From positions 1,674,001-1,738,000 of the forward strand of contig NZ_LT629695.1 in NCBI RefSeq assembly GCF_900099705.1: a stretch of 64,000 nucleotides of DNA. Reading direction: 5' to 3'. This document shows, piece after piece, positions 56,511-64,000 of this stretch (positions within the stretch are counted from its first letter, which is position 1; each line of letters begins with the position of its first letter). A model generated the notes under the pieces. That model ran no database searches and had not been told where the DNA came from. It was given only the letters and a program-made list of their open reading frames with translations. Both the position numbers and the translations under genes were made by a program. Source of the DNA: Agrococcus jejuensis (GTDB lineage: Bacteria; Actinomycetota; Actinomycetes; Actinomycetales; Microbacteriaceae).

Positions 56511-57071
56511 ATGCGAACCATCGCACCGCGCCGCGCAGGCGCCCTGTCCATCGCCCTCGCCGCCGCCCTCGCGCTCGTGGGCTGCAGCGCATCCGAGCCC
56601 GCCGCATCCGAGGCGCCCGCCACCATGGCCGAGTCGGTCGTCGCCAGCGACGTCTGGATCAAGGCCGCCGACGACGGCATGACCGCCGCGTTCGGCACGC
56701 TGACGAACGAGGGCGACACCGCCGTGCGCGTCGTCGCCGTGTCGTCGGAGGCCGCCACCGCCATGGAGCTGCACGAGACCGTCGAGGACGACTCGGGTCA
56801 GATGATCATGCGCGAGGTCGACGGCTTCGACGTCGAGCCCGGCGGATCCCTCGCGCTCGAGCCCGGCGGCAACCACCTCATGGTCATGGGCCTCACCGGC
56901 CCGATCGTCGCGGGCGACGACGTGGTCGTGACCCTCACCTTCGACGACGGCTCGACGCTCGACCTCACGGCGACCGCGCGCGACTACTCGGGCGCGAACG
57001 AGTCGTACGAGGGCGACGACATGGGCGACATGGACCACGGCGACGGCGACATGTCGGGCATGGAGCACTGA
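56511..57071 (+). CDS. PCu(A)C copper chaperone lipoprotein
   Basis: A 186-residue lipoprotein: signal with lipobox LVGC (Cys25), then a PCu(A)C domain. The copper site H-X10-M-X21-H-X-M is visible across MELHETVEDDSGQMI and GGNHLMVM. A Met/Asp/His-rich tail (DDMGDMDHGDGDMSGMEH) offers more copper ligands. Homologues (ECuC in Streptomyces) hand copper to oxidases. AAGGA lies before the ATG; the stop overlaps the peroxidase start (TGATG). Confidence 0.92.
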   Translation: MRTIAPRRAGALSIALAAALALVGCSASEPAASEAPATMAESVVASDVWIKAADDGMTAAFGTLTNEGDTAVRVVAVSSEAATAMELHETVEDDSGQMIMREVDGFDVEPGGSLALEPGGNHLMVMGLTGPIVAGDDVVVTLTFDDGSTLDLTATARDYSGANESYEGDDMGDMDHGDGDMSGMEH

Positions 57072-58315
57072 TGCGGCGCCGCGATCGGGCCGGGGCCGAC
57101 GCCCCGGCCGACGACGCGCGGCGCGGCCTGAGCCGGCGACAGCTCCTCCTCGGAGGGGCCGTCGCCGGCGCGGGCGCCGCCGCCGCGATCGGGGCGGATG
57201 CGGTGGCGCGCGTCGCGACCGCCGCTCCGGCCGCGCCCGCCGAGCTGCTGCACGGCGACGCCGTCGTGCCGTTCCACGGCGCGCACCAGGCTGCGTTCAC
57301 GATCCCGCCGCAGGCGCACGCGACGATGGTCGCGCTCGACCTGCTGCCCGAGACCGACGCCGAGGGGCTGCGGCGGCTGCTGCGCATCCTCTCCGACGAC
57401 GCGTCACGGCTCACGCAGGGCGAGGCGGCGCTCGCCGACTCCGAGCCCGAGCTCGCGCTCGTGCCCGCGCGGCTCACGGCGACGATCGGGCTCGGGCCTG
57501 CGGCCGTCGCGCTCGCGGGCGCCGCGGTGCCGACGTGGCTCGCGCCGCTGCCGGCGTTCGCGATCGACGCGCTCGAGGATGCGTGGTCGGGCGGCGACCT
57601 GCTGCTGGAGGTCGCGGGCGACGACCCGCTCACGGTCGCGCACGCGCAGCGGATGCTGCTCAAGGGCACGCGGTCGTTCGCGCGCATCCGCTGGGTGCAG
57701 TCGGGCTTCCGCCGCAGTCACGGCGCCGAGGCGCAGGGCACGACGATGCGCAACCTGTTCGGGCAGGTCGACGGCACCGTGAACCCGCAGCCGGGCGACG
57801 CGGACTTCGATGGCCTCGTGTTCATCCGCGACGGATGGCTCGCGGGCGGCACGTCGCTCGTGGTGCGACGCATCCGCATGGACCTCGACACGTGGGATCG
57901 GCTCGACCGGCCGGGCCGCGAGCAGTCGGTCGGTCGCACGCTCGCCAACGGGGCTCCGCTCACCGGCACGCGCGAGCACGACGAGCCCGACTTCGCCGCG
58001 CTCACCCCCATCGGGTTCCCCGTCATCCCCGAGTTCTCGCACATGCGGCGGGCGCGCAGCGACGACCCGTCGCAGCGCTTCCACCGCCGCGCGTTCAACT
58101 ACGACGAGCGGCCCGCCGGGGCGAGCGTGTCGGAGTCGGGAATGCTGTTCACCGCCGCGCAGGCCGACCCGCTCGCGCAGTTCGTGCCCATCCAGCAGCG
58201 CCTGTCGGACCTCGACCTGCTCAACGAGTGGACGACGCCCATCGGGTCGGCGGTCTTCGCGATCCCGCCCGGTTGCGAGGAGGGCGGCTTCGTGGGGGAG
58301 ACGCTGTTCGGGTAG
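57071..58315 (+). CDS. Dye-decolorizing (DyP/EfeB) peroxidase, Tat-exported
   Basis: A 414-residue haem peroxidase. The N-terminus has a twin-arginine signal LSRRQLLLGGAVAGAG (about 20-35). The DyP motif NLFGQVDGTVNP carries the catalytic Asp (GxxDG), and IPEFSHMRRA supplies the haem-ligand His. It would act outside the membrane. In Streptomyces lividans a DyP (DtpA) is encoded with copper chaperones, which fits this operon. Start overlaps the chaperone stop. Confidence 0.93.
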   Translation: MRRRDRAGADAPADDARRGLSRRQLLLGGAVAGAGAAAAIGADAVARVATAAPAAPAELLHGDAVVPFHGAHQAAFTIPPQAHATMVALDLLPETDAEGLRRLLRILSDDASRLTQGEAALADSEPELALVPARLTATIGLGPAAVALAGAAVPTWLAPLPAFAIDALEDAWSGGDLLLEVAGDDPLTVAHAQRMLLKGTRSFARIRWVQSGFRRSHGAEAQGTTMRNLFGQVDGTVNPQPGDADFDGLVFIRDGWLAGGTSLVVRRIRMDLDTWDRLDRPGREQSVGRTLANGAPLTGTREHDEPDFAALTPIGFPVIPEFSHMRRARSDDPSQRFHRRAFNYDERPAGASVSESGMLFTAAQADPLAQFVPIQQRLSDLDLLNEWTTPIGSAVFAIPPGCEEGGFVGETLFG

Positions 58316-58332
58316 GCCCACCCGCTCCCCAT

Positions 58333-58492
58333 CAGCTGGTCGAGGAGCGCGCGAGCCGCCAGGCGAGCCCGCGTCACGAGACCACGCGACCGCGGCTCCT
58401 GCTCGGCCACGCGCGTGGTCGCGCCGAGCGGGCACGTCACGTGGTCTCGTGACGGCTCCTCGCCTGCGGCTCGGGGCCTCCTCGACCAGCTG
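58333..58492. repeat. Dispersed ~160-bp nested palindrome, copy 5
   Basis: Same terminal CAGCTGGTCGAGGAG / CTCCTCGACCAGCTG and inner arms as copies 1-4; it lies between the convergent peroxidase and acyl-CoA dehydrogenase genes and may serve as their terminator. Confidence 0.85.
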
Positions 58493-58508
58493 GTGAGGGT
58501 TGTCTCGG

Positions 58509-59666
58509 CTAGCCGCGGAAGGCGGCCTGCCCCGTCAGCGCCTGCCCGATCACCAGCGTGTGCACCTCATCCGTGCCCTCGTACGTGCGCACGCTCTCGA
58601 GGTTCGCCGCGTGGCGCATGGGCGAGAGGTCGAGCGTGATGCCGTTGCCGCCGAGGATCGCGCGCGCCTCGCGGGCGATGCGGATGGCGGCGCGGCACGA
58701 CGCGAGCTTGCCCATCGAGATCTGGTGCGGCTCGAGCGTGCCCGCATCCTTGCGGCGCCCGAGGTGCAGGGCGAGCAGCTGGCACTGCTGCAGCTCGAGG
58801 GCCATCTCGGCGAGGCGGGCCTGCGTCAGCTGCATGCCCGACAGCGGGCGGCCGAAGACCTGCCGCTCGCCCGCGTAGGCGAGCGCGACCTCGAGCGAGT
58901 CGCGCGCGGCGCCGAGCGCACCCCACGCGATGCCGAAGCGCGCCTCGTTCAGGCACTCGAACGGTGCGCGGAGCCCGCGGGCGTTCGGCAGGCGCATCCG
59001 CTCGGGCACGCGCACGCCGTCGAGGGCGATGTCGCACTGGATGCTGGCGCGCATCGACAGCTTCTGCGCGATGGGCGTCGCGGTGAAGCCGGCGCTCGCG
59101 GTGTCGACGAGGAAGCCGCGGATGCCGTCGTCGGTCTGCGCCCAGATCACGGCGACGTCGGCGATCGATGCGAGGCCGATCCAGCGCTTGGCGCCGTCGA
59201 GGATCCAGTCGTCGCCGTCGCGGCGCGCGAACGTCTGCATGGCGCCGGGGTCGCTGCCCGCGTTCGGCTCGGTGAGGCCGAAGCAGCCGATCGCCTCGCC
59301 GCGCGCCATGCGCGGCAGCCACTCGGCCTGCTGCTCGGCGCTGCCGTGCTTCGCGATCGCGCTCATCGCGAGCGAGCCCTGCACCGACACGAACGTGCGG
59401 ATGCCGCTGTCGCCCGCCTCGAGCTCCTGCATGGCGATGCCGTACTCGACGGCCGAGCGGCCCGCGCATCCGTGCCCGTGCAGGTGCATGCCGAGCAGCC
59501 CCTCGGCGGCGAGCGCCGGCACGATCTCGGTGGGAAAGCGCGCGGCGTCGAACCAGTCGGCGATGTGCGGGCGGATCTCGCGGTCGACGAGTGCGCGCAC
59601 GCGAGCGCGCGTGGCGCGCTCCTCGTCGCTGAGCAGGGCCTCGATGTCGAGCAGGTCGGTGGTCAC
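58509..59666 (-). CDS. gcdH: Glutaryl-CoA dehydrogenase
   Basis: FAD enzyme (385 residues) that oxidatively decarboxylates glutaryl-CoA to crotonyl-CoA. CFGLTEPNAGSDPGAM is the FAD/substrate segment, and the C-terminal RTYEGTDEVHTLVIGQALTG has the catalytic Glu in the YEGT context of GcdH rather than the IYEGTSEI of other acyl-CoA dehydrogenases. GTG at 59666 starts the protein. Next to a CoA-transferase (67 bp), it completes a glutarate-to-crotonyl-CoA route. Confidence 0.9.
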   Translation of the reverse strand: MTTDLLDIEALLSDEERATRARVRALVDREIRPHIADWFDAARFPTEIVPALAAEGLLGMHLHGHGCAGRSAVEYGIAMQELEAGDSGIRTFVSVQGSLAMSAIAKHGSAEQQAEWLPRMARGEAIGCFGLTEPNAGSDPGAMQTFARRDGDDWILDGAKRWIGLASIADVAVIWAQTDDGIRGFLVDTASAGFTATPIAQKLSMRASIQCDIALDGVRVPERMRLPNARGLRAPFECLNEARFGIAWGALGAARDSLEVALAYAGERQVFGRPLSGMQLTQARLAEMALELQQCQLLALHLGRRKDAGTLEPHQISMGKLASCRAAIRIAREARAILGGNGITLDLSPMRHAANLESVRTYEGTDEVHTLVIGQALTGQAAFRG

Positions 59667-59733
59667 GGTGCTCCAGTCGTCGGATCGTGTGGAGGATTTC
59701 GGCCACTCTTGATGTGAGAAGTGGCCGAGAACC

Positions 59734-60912
59734 TCAATTGCTTGAGAGCCAGGCGCGCAGCTCGGCGTCGTGCTGGCCGAGCAGGGGTGGCGGGATGGGG
59801 GAGGTGCGGGCGTCGCCGTCGATGCGGATGGGCGACGCGAGCGTCGTGCCGCGGCCGGCGGCGCCGTGCAGCTCGCGCGTGGGGTCGAGGCCGACCTCGC
59901 GGGCGAGCGCGAGCCCCTCGGAGACGGTGCGCACGCGCCCGGCGACGAGGCCGGCGGCGAGCATCCGCTGCTCCCACTCGGCGCCCGGCGCGGCGGCGAG
60001 CGCCCGCTCGAGCAGCGGCACGAGCTCGGCACGGTGCGCGACGCGCTCGGTGTTCGTCGCGAAGCGCGCTTCCGTCGCGAGGTCGGGCACGCCGAGCACG
60101 GCGCTCAGCCTCGCGAACTGCGCGTCGTTGACCGCCGCGACCGCGAGCGGCCCATCGGCGGCCTCGAGCAGCTGGTACGGCGCGATCGACGGATGCCCGC
60201 TGCCTGCCCGCATGGGCTCGGCAACGGGTGCGGTGGGGGTCGACTCGTGCGTCGGCGCCCCGAGCACCGCCTGCAGCTGGTTCACGAGCGCGGCCTGCGC
60301 GCTCGACAGCAGCGCCACCTCGACGACGCCGCCGACGCCCGTGCGCTCGCGCCGCAGGAGCGCGGCGAGGATGCCGGCGACCGCATCCTTCGCGGTGAGC
60401 ACGTCGACGAGCGCGACGCCGGCCTTCGTGGGCGGCCCGTCGGCCTCGCCGGTGATGTGCATGAGCCCGCTCATCGCCTGCATGACGAAGTCGTAGCCGG
60501 GCCGCTCGGCGCCGCCCGGCGCGGTGCCGTAGCCGCTGATCGAGCACCACACGAGGCGCGGATGCGCGGCGAGCAGCGCGTCGCGGTCGAGGCCGAGCCG
60601 CGCGGTCGTGCCGGGCTTGAAGTTCTCGACCACGACGTCGGCACGGGCGACGAGCTCGGCGGCGAGCGCCTGGTCGGCGGGGTCGGCGAGGTCGAGCTGC
60701 ATCGACTCCTTGCCGCGATTCGCGCTGTCGAAGTACGTCGACCCCGTCGCCGAGCGCGGCGGCGCCCACGCGCGGGTGTCGTCGCCGGCGCCCGTGCGCT
60801 CGACCTTCACGACGCGCGCGCCGAGATCGGCGAGCGTCTGCCCCACGAGCGGACCCGCGAGCACGCGCGAGAGGTCGGCGACGAGCATGCCCGCCAGCGG
60901 TGCCTCGGTCAT
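59734..60912 (-). CDS. CaiB/BaiF family CoA-transferase (probable glutarate CoA-transferase)
   Basis: A 392-residue family III CoA-transferase. LSRVLAGPLVGQTLADLGARVVKVE is the N-terminal signature, VVVENFKPGTTARLGLD follows, and the catalytic Asp lies in RPGYDFVMQAMSGLM. Family III enzymes move CoA between acids. The gcdH neighbour suggests a succinyl-CoA:glutarate transferase like human SUGCT; this is inferred from context. It is divergent from the aldehyde dehydrogenase. Confidence 0.87.
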   Translation of the reverse strand: MTEAPLAGMLVADLSRVLAGPLVGQTLADLGARVVKVERTGAGDDTRAWAPPRSATGSTYFDSANRGKESMQLDLADPADQALAAELVARADVVVENFKPGTTARLGLDRDALLAAHPRLVWCSISGYGTAPGGAERPGYDFVMQAMSGLMHITGEADGPPTKAGVALVDVLTAKDAVAGILAALLRRERTGVGGVVEVALLSSAQAALVNQLQAVLGAPTHESTPTAPVAEPMRAGSGHPSIAPYQLLEAADGPLAVAAVNDAQFARLSAVLGVPDLATEARFATNTERVAHRAELVPLLERALAAAPGAEWEQRMLAAGLVAGRVRTVSEGLALAREVGLDPTRELHGAAGRGTTLASPIRIDGDARTSPIPPPLLGQHDAELRAWLSSN

Positions 60913-60982
60913 GCCACTCCTTCGTCGACCTCTGGAAGCCCAGCATGCCGGATCGTTCCGTCACCAGGCAATGCCCGGGTAT

Positions 60983-60995
60983 CGTGCCAGGCACG
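60983..60995. promoter_or_regulatory. Palindrome in the glutarate divergent promoter
   Basis: CGTGCC-A-GGCACG in the 120-bp gap between the CoA-transferase and the dehydrogenase, next to a TATCGT -10 candidate (60980-60985). Possible operator; no regulator gene is adjacent. Confidence 0.35.
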
Positions 60996-61032
60996 GCGCC
61001 GCCCACGACCGCGGCGCGAGAGGAGCGCGAGC

Positions 61033-62400
61033 ATGGCCTACCGATCCGTCGACCCCGCCACCGGCGAGGTGCTCGCCGACCACGCCGAGGCCACCGAGGC
61101 CGAGATCGAGGCTGCCGTCGCAGCGGCGGCCGAGCGCCACGCATCCATGCCCCCGCTCGACGAGCGCATCGCCGCCATGCGGTCGATCGCCGCCGCGTTC
61201 CGCGACCAGGAGGTCGAGCTCGCGACGACGATCGCGCGCGAGATGGGCAAGCCGCTGCCGCAGGGCATCGGCGAGGTGCGGCTCGTCGCGTCGATCTGGG
61301 ACTGGTACGCCGACCGCCCCGAGCTGCTCGCCGACCGCGACCTGCACACCGACTGGCGCGGCCGCGCCGCCCGCGTCGAGCTGCGCCCCACGGGCCCGAT
61401 CGTCGGCGTCATGCCGTGGAACTTCCCGTACTACCAGGTGGCCCGCCTCGCGGCGCCGAACCTGCTGCTCGGCAACCCCGTCATCATCAAGCACGCGGGC
61501 TCGTGCACGGGGGCGGCGCTCGCGATGCAGGCGATGGCGGATGCGTCGGGCCTGCCCGCCGGCGCGTACCAGACGGTGCTCGCGTCGAACGCGCAGATCG
61601 CGACGATGATCGCCGACCCGCGCATCCAGGGCGTCTCGCTCACCGGCTCGGAGCGGGCCGGTGCTGCCGTGGCGGAGGTCGCGGGTCGCTCGCTCACGCG
61701 CTGCGTGCTCGAGCTCGGCGGGTCCGACCCGTTCATCGTGCTGTCGACGCACGACCTCGACGCCCTCGTCGAGACGGCGATCGCGGCCCGCACGCGCAAC
61801 TGCGGGCAGGCGTGCACCTCGGCGAAGCGGTTCATCGTGCACGAGTCGCTGCACGACGCGTTCGTCGAGCGCCTCGCCGCAGGCATGCGCGCGCTGCGCA
61901 TCGGCTCGCCGCTCGACGACGGCGTCGACCTCGGCCCCATGTCGAGCGAGGCCGCGGCCGCCGACCTCGTGACGCAGGTCGCCTCGGCGGTCGCCGAGGG
62001 CGCGACGCTCGTGACCGGCGGCATCCGCATCCCGGGCGCCGGCGCGTTCGTCGAGCCCGGCATCCTCACGGGCGTCACGCCCGCGATGCGCGTGTGGCAC
62101 GAGGAGCTGTTCGGCCCCGTCGCGATGGTCGTGCCGGTGGCGGATGCCGAGGAGGCCGTGCGCGTGGCGAACGACTCGCCGTTCGGGCTGGGCGCGAACG
62201 TGTTCGACGACGCCGACCCCGCGCGTGCGGAGTGGGTCGCCGAGCGGCTCGAGGCGGGCATGGTGTCGATCGGCGCGTTCGGCGTCTCGCGCCCCGAGCT
62301 GCCGTTCGGCGGCGTGAAGCGCTCGGGCTTCGGCCGCGAGCTCGGCCCCGACGCCGTGCTGGAGTTCGCGAACCGGCGGCTGGTGACGCAGCCCGCGTGA
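61033..62400 (+). CDS. NAD(P)-dependent succinate/glutarate-semialdehyde dehydrogenase
   Basis: A 455-residue aldehyde dehydrogenase. VMPWNFPYYQ is the oxyanion Asn region, LELGGSDPF holds the general-base Glu and RNCGQACTSAKRF the nucleophilic Cys. The SSADH-like layout (SVDPATGEVL start, SGFGRELG end) fits GabD-type enzymes. With gcdH and the CoA-transferase it could oxidise glutarate semialdehyde from lysine breakdown; succinate semialdehyde is the other option. GAGAGGAG precedes the ATG. Confidence 0.9.
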   Translation: MAYRSVDPATGEVLADHAEATEAEIEAAVAAAAERHASMPPLDERIAAMRSIAAAFRDQEVELATTIAREMGKPLPQGIGEVRLVASIWDWYADRPELLADRDLHTDWRGRAARVELRPTGPIVGVMPWNFPYYQVARLAAPNLLLGNPVIIKHAGSCTGAALAMQAMADASGLPAGAYQTVLASNAQIATMIADPRIQGVSLTGSERAGAAVAEVAGRSLTRCVLELGGSDPFIVLSTHDLDALVETAIAARTRNCGQACTSAKRFIVHESLHDAFVERLAAGMRALRIGSPLDDGVDLGPMSSEAAAADLVTQVASAVAEGATLVTGGIRIPGAGAFVEPGILTGVTPAMRVWHEELFGPVAMVVPVADAEEAVRVANDSPFGLGANVFDDADPARAEWVAERLEAGMVSIGAFGVSRPELPFGGVKRSGFGRELGPDAVLEFANRRLVTQPA

Positions 62401-62425
62401 CGTCGAAGCGGCCTCTCGCCAGGAG

Positions 62426-62522
62426 GAGGGGTCACGTGTTGCCACGTTGCGCGGCGTGTCGCGGCAGCAGGTGACCCCTCTTCGCACGGACGTGACCACT
62501 CAGCGGCAGGAAGTGACCCATC
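62426..62522. repeat. Second array of GTGACCnnTC repeats with 21-bp period
   Basis: Plus-strand copies GTGACCCCTC (62471), GTGACCACTC (62492) and GTGACCCATC (62513) are exactly 21 bp apart; one minus-strand copy (GAGGGGTCAC, 62426-62435) faces away across a 35-bp centre. The organisation parallels 51380-51517. It lies in the 288-bp gap 62401-62688; a TAGCGT -10 candidate for the HAD gene is at 62607-62612. Confidence 0.7.
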
Positions 62523-62688
62523 GGTGGGGTGCGGCGGCAATCCGCGAGGGTGGCGCGCGACGCATGCACAGATGGCGCCAGGATGCGGGGCGCGCGGGCG
62601 CTGCGGTAGCGTCGCTCGCGAGCGCGGCAGGGGAAGAACCGGGTCGCCATGCAAGGAACGACACCGGCTCCGAGAGGTCGCAGCACGC

Positions 62689-63444
62689 ATGATCCACGGC
62701 TCCCGCGACGCGAGCGCGCTCGCTGACGCACGCGCCATCCTGTTCGACCTCGACGGCGTGCTCACGCCGACGGCCGAGGTGCACATGCGCGCGTGGGCGA
62801 GGCTCTTCGGCCCGGTGCTCGAGGCGCACGACAAGCAGCCGTACACCGACGACGACTACTTCGCCCACATCGACGGCAAGCCCCGCTACGACGGCGTGCG
62901 CAGCATGCTCGCCGCCCGCGGCATCGAGCTGCCAGAGGGTGCGCCGAGCGACAGCGCCGACGCCGACACGGTGCACGGGCTCGGCAACCGCAAGGACGTG
63001 GCGTTCAACGCCGAGATCGACGAGCACGGCGTGCAGCCGTACCCGGGCTCGCTCGCGTTCCTCGACGCCGCCGAGGCCGCCGGCCTCGCCGTCGCCGTCG
63101 TCACGAGCAGCCGCAACGGCCAGCGCGTGCTCGCCGCCGCCGGGCTCCGCGACCGCTTCGAGGTCGTCGTCGACGGCATCCACGCCGCCGCGCACGGCCT
63201 CGCGGGCAAGCCGTCGCCCGCCACCTACGTCGAAGGCGCCCAGCTGCTCGGCCTGACCCCCGCCGACTGCGTCGTCGTGGAGGACGCCCACTCGGGCGTC
63301 GCCGCCGGCCACGCGGGCGGCTTCCTGCTCACGGTCGGCGTCGACCGCGGCGCAGGCGCGGACTCCCTGCTCGCGCACGGCGCCGACCTCGTGGTCGACG
63401 ACCTCGCCGAGCTCATCGACTCGCTCCCCGGAGGTGCCGCATGA
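62689..63444 (+). CDS. pgmB: HAD-superfamily beta-phosphoglucomutase
   Basis: A 251-residue phosphotransferase. The HAD nucleophile motif is ILFDLDGVLTPTAEVH (Asp and general acid/base Asp), followed by the cap domain, then VVTSSRNGQ (motif II), the Lys in AGKPSPATY and VVVEDAHSGVAAG (motif IV). It interconverts beta-glucose 1-phosphate and glucose 6-phosphate. Fused by ATGA overlap to a GH65 phosphorylase that makes beta-glucose 1-phosphate. GAGAGG precedes the ATG. Confidence 0.92.
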   Translation: MIHGSRDASALADARAILFDLDGVLTPTAEVHMRAWARLFGPVLEAHDKQPYTDDDYFAHIDGKPRYDGVRSMLAARGIELPEGAPSDSADADTVHGLGNRKDVAFNAEIDEHGVQPYPGSLAFLDAAEAAGLAVAVVTSSRNGQRVLAAAGLRDRFEVVVDGIHAAAHGLAGKPSPATYVEGAQLLGLTPADCVVVEDAHSGVAAGHAGGFLLTVGVDRGAGADSLLAHGADLVVDDLAELIDSLPGGAA

Positions 63445-64000
63445 GGCGCGACGCAGCTGACCCGCTCGACCGGCAGCGGTTCCCCATCGACGAGTGGGCG
63501 CTCGTCGAGACCGAGCTCGACGCCCGAGGCCAGGGCACTGCCGAGACGCTCTTCGCCGTCGGCAACGGCTACCTCGGCCTGCGCGGCAACGTCGACGAGG
63601 CGCGCCACGGCCACGTGTTCGGCACGTACGTGAACGGCTTCCACGAGACGTGGCCCATCCGGCACGCCGAGGAGGCGTTCGGCTTCGCACGCGTCGGCCA
63701 GACGATCATCGACGCGCCCGACGCGAAGATCATCCGCCTCTACGTCGACGACGAGCCGTTCGTGCTCGCCGACGCCGACCTCACGGCGTACTCGCGTCGT
63801 CTCGACTTCCAGCGCGGCGTGCTCGAGCGCGAGTGCGAGTGGCGCATGCCCAGCGGCAAGCGCATCCACATCCGCACCTCGCGGCTCGTGTCGTTCACCG
63901 AGCGACACCTCGCGCTGCTCGAGTACGAGGTGACGCCGCTCGACGACGCGTCGATCATCATCTCCAGCCAGCTCATGAACCGGCAGGACCTGCGCGACGA
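63441..64000 (+). CDS. Glycoside hydrolase family 65 disaccharide phosphorylase (N-terminal part)
   Basis: The first 186 codons of a GH65 protein, cut by the window edge. WALVETELDARGQGTAETLFAVGNGYLGLRG and GTYVNGFHETWPI are the N-terminal beta-sandwich signature of maltose, trehalose and kojibiose phosphorylases. These enzymes split an alpha-glucosyl disaccharide with phosphate into beta-glucose 1-phosphate and glucose, which PgmB then converts. The disaccharide cannot be told from this part. GGAGG precedes the ATG at 63441. Confidence 0.92.
   Translation, partial: MRRDAADPLDRQRFPIDEWALVETELDARGQGTAETLFAVGNGYLGLRGNVDEARHGHVFGTYVNGFHETWPIRHAEEAFGFARVGQTIIDAPDAKIIRLYVDDEPFVLADADLTAYSRRLDFQRGVLERECEWRMPSGKRIHIRTSRLVSFTERHLALLEYEVTPLDDASIIISSQLMNRQDLRD

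Overview
The window is high-GC actinobacterial chromosome around the replication origin. Gene order (rnpA-rpmH / dnaA-dnaN-gnd-recF-dciA ... gyrB-gyrA-DUF3566-tRNA-Ile-tRNA-Ala, then crgA-sortase-pabA and a pknB-pknA-pbpA-rodA-pstP-fhaB-fhaA cluster) is typical of Actinomycetia. Codon usage, the abundant GGATGC/GCATCC word, CrgA and a mycothiol-type DinB protein fit the family Microbacteriaceae, perhaps an Agrococcus-like genus; the genus is an inference and no rRNA gene is present to test it.

Layout. 1-2574: the end of rnpA and rpmH on the minus strand, dnaA, and a 608-bp dnaA-dnaN gap holding a dispersed palindromic repeat and the probable oriC. 2575-13245: replication and topology genes (dnaN, gnd, recF, dciA, gyrB, gyrA) interrupted by a DUF1537 sugar-acid kinase, then two tRNAs. 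13350-25137: a FolP2-like and RibD_C pair, msrA, an asparagine-type permease, LON-domain and NUDIX proteins, a ThrE-like exporter, a BCCT transporter, a cyclophilin and a rhomboid protease. 25138-36177: cell-envelope and division control (crgA, class E sortase, pabA, and a minus-strand Ser/Thr kinase / PASTA / FHA / phosphatase / PBP / RodA operon with ATGA- or GTGA-type overlaps). 36300-44137: tRNA-Leu, GPP34, acetyltransferase, aldo/keto reductase-cupin with an XRE regulator, RidA/HxlR, and an MFS exporter with its TetR regulator. 44148-49522: a GntR regulator divergent from a four-gene hydroxy-acid catabolic operon. 49582-54948: an ABC-F protein with an apparent leader-peptide attenuator, acetyltransferase, methyltransferase, AI-2E-type transporter and a mycothiol-type protein. 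55014-58315: a copper-handling and DyP-peroxidase operon. 58509-62400: a glutarate module (glutaryl-CoA dehydrogenase and CoA-transferase divergent from a semialdehyde dehydrogenase). 62689-64000: beta-phosphoglucomutase-like HAD and the start of a GH65 phosphorylase.

The most unusual material is non-coding. Three pairs of DnaA boxes have an exact 12-bp period: in the dnaA leader, inside the dnaA coding region where rare codons build them, and 23 kb away at 24978. The gyrB leader carries a 20-nt alternating purine-pyrimidine tract at its predicted start site. Two arrays (51380-51517 and 62426-62522) repeat a GTGACCnnTC core with a 20-21-bp period in diverging orientations. A 57-bp hairpin occurs twice with paired changes in its stem, and a ~160-bp nested palindrome occurs five times plus two half copies. 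A 25-bp box is shared by an aldo/keto reductase promoter and the promoter of the neighbouring XRE regulator. Several genes, mainly regulators, have a -10 box exactly 6-7 nt before the start codon, suggesting leaderless transcripts.
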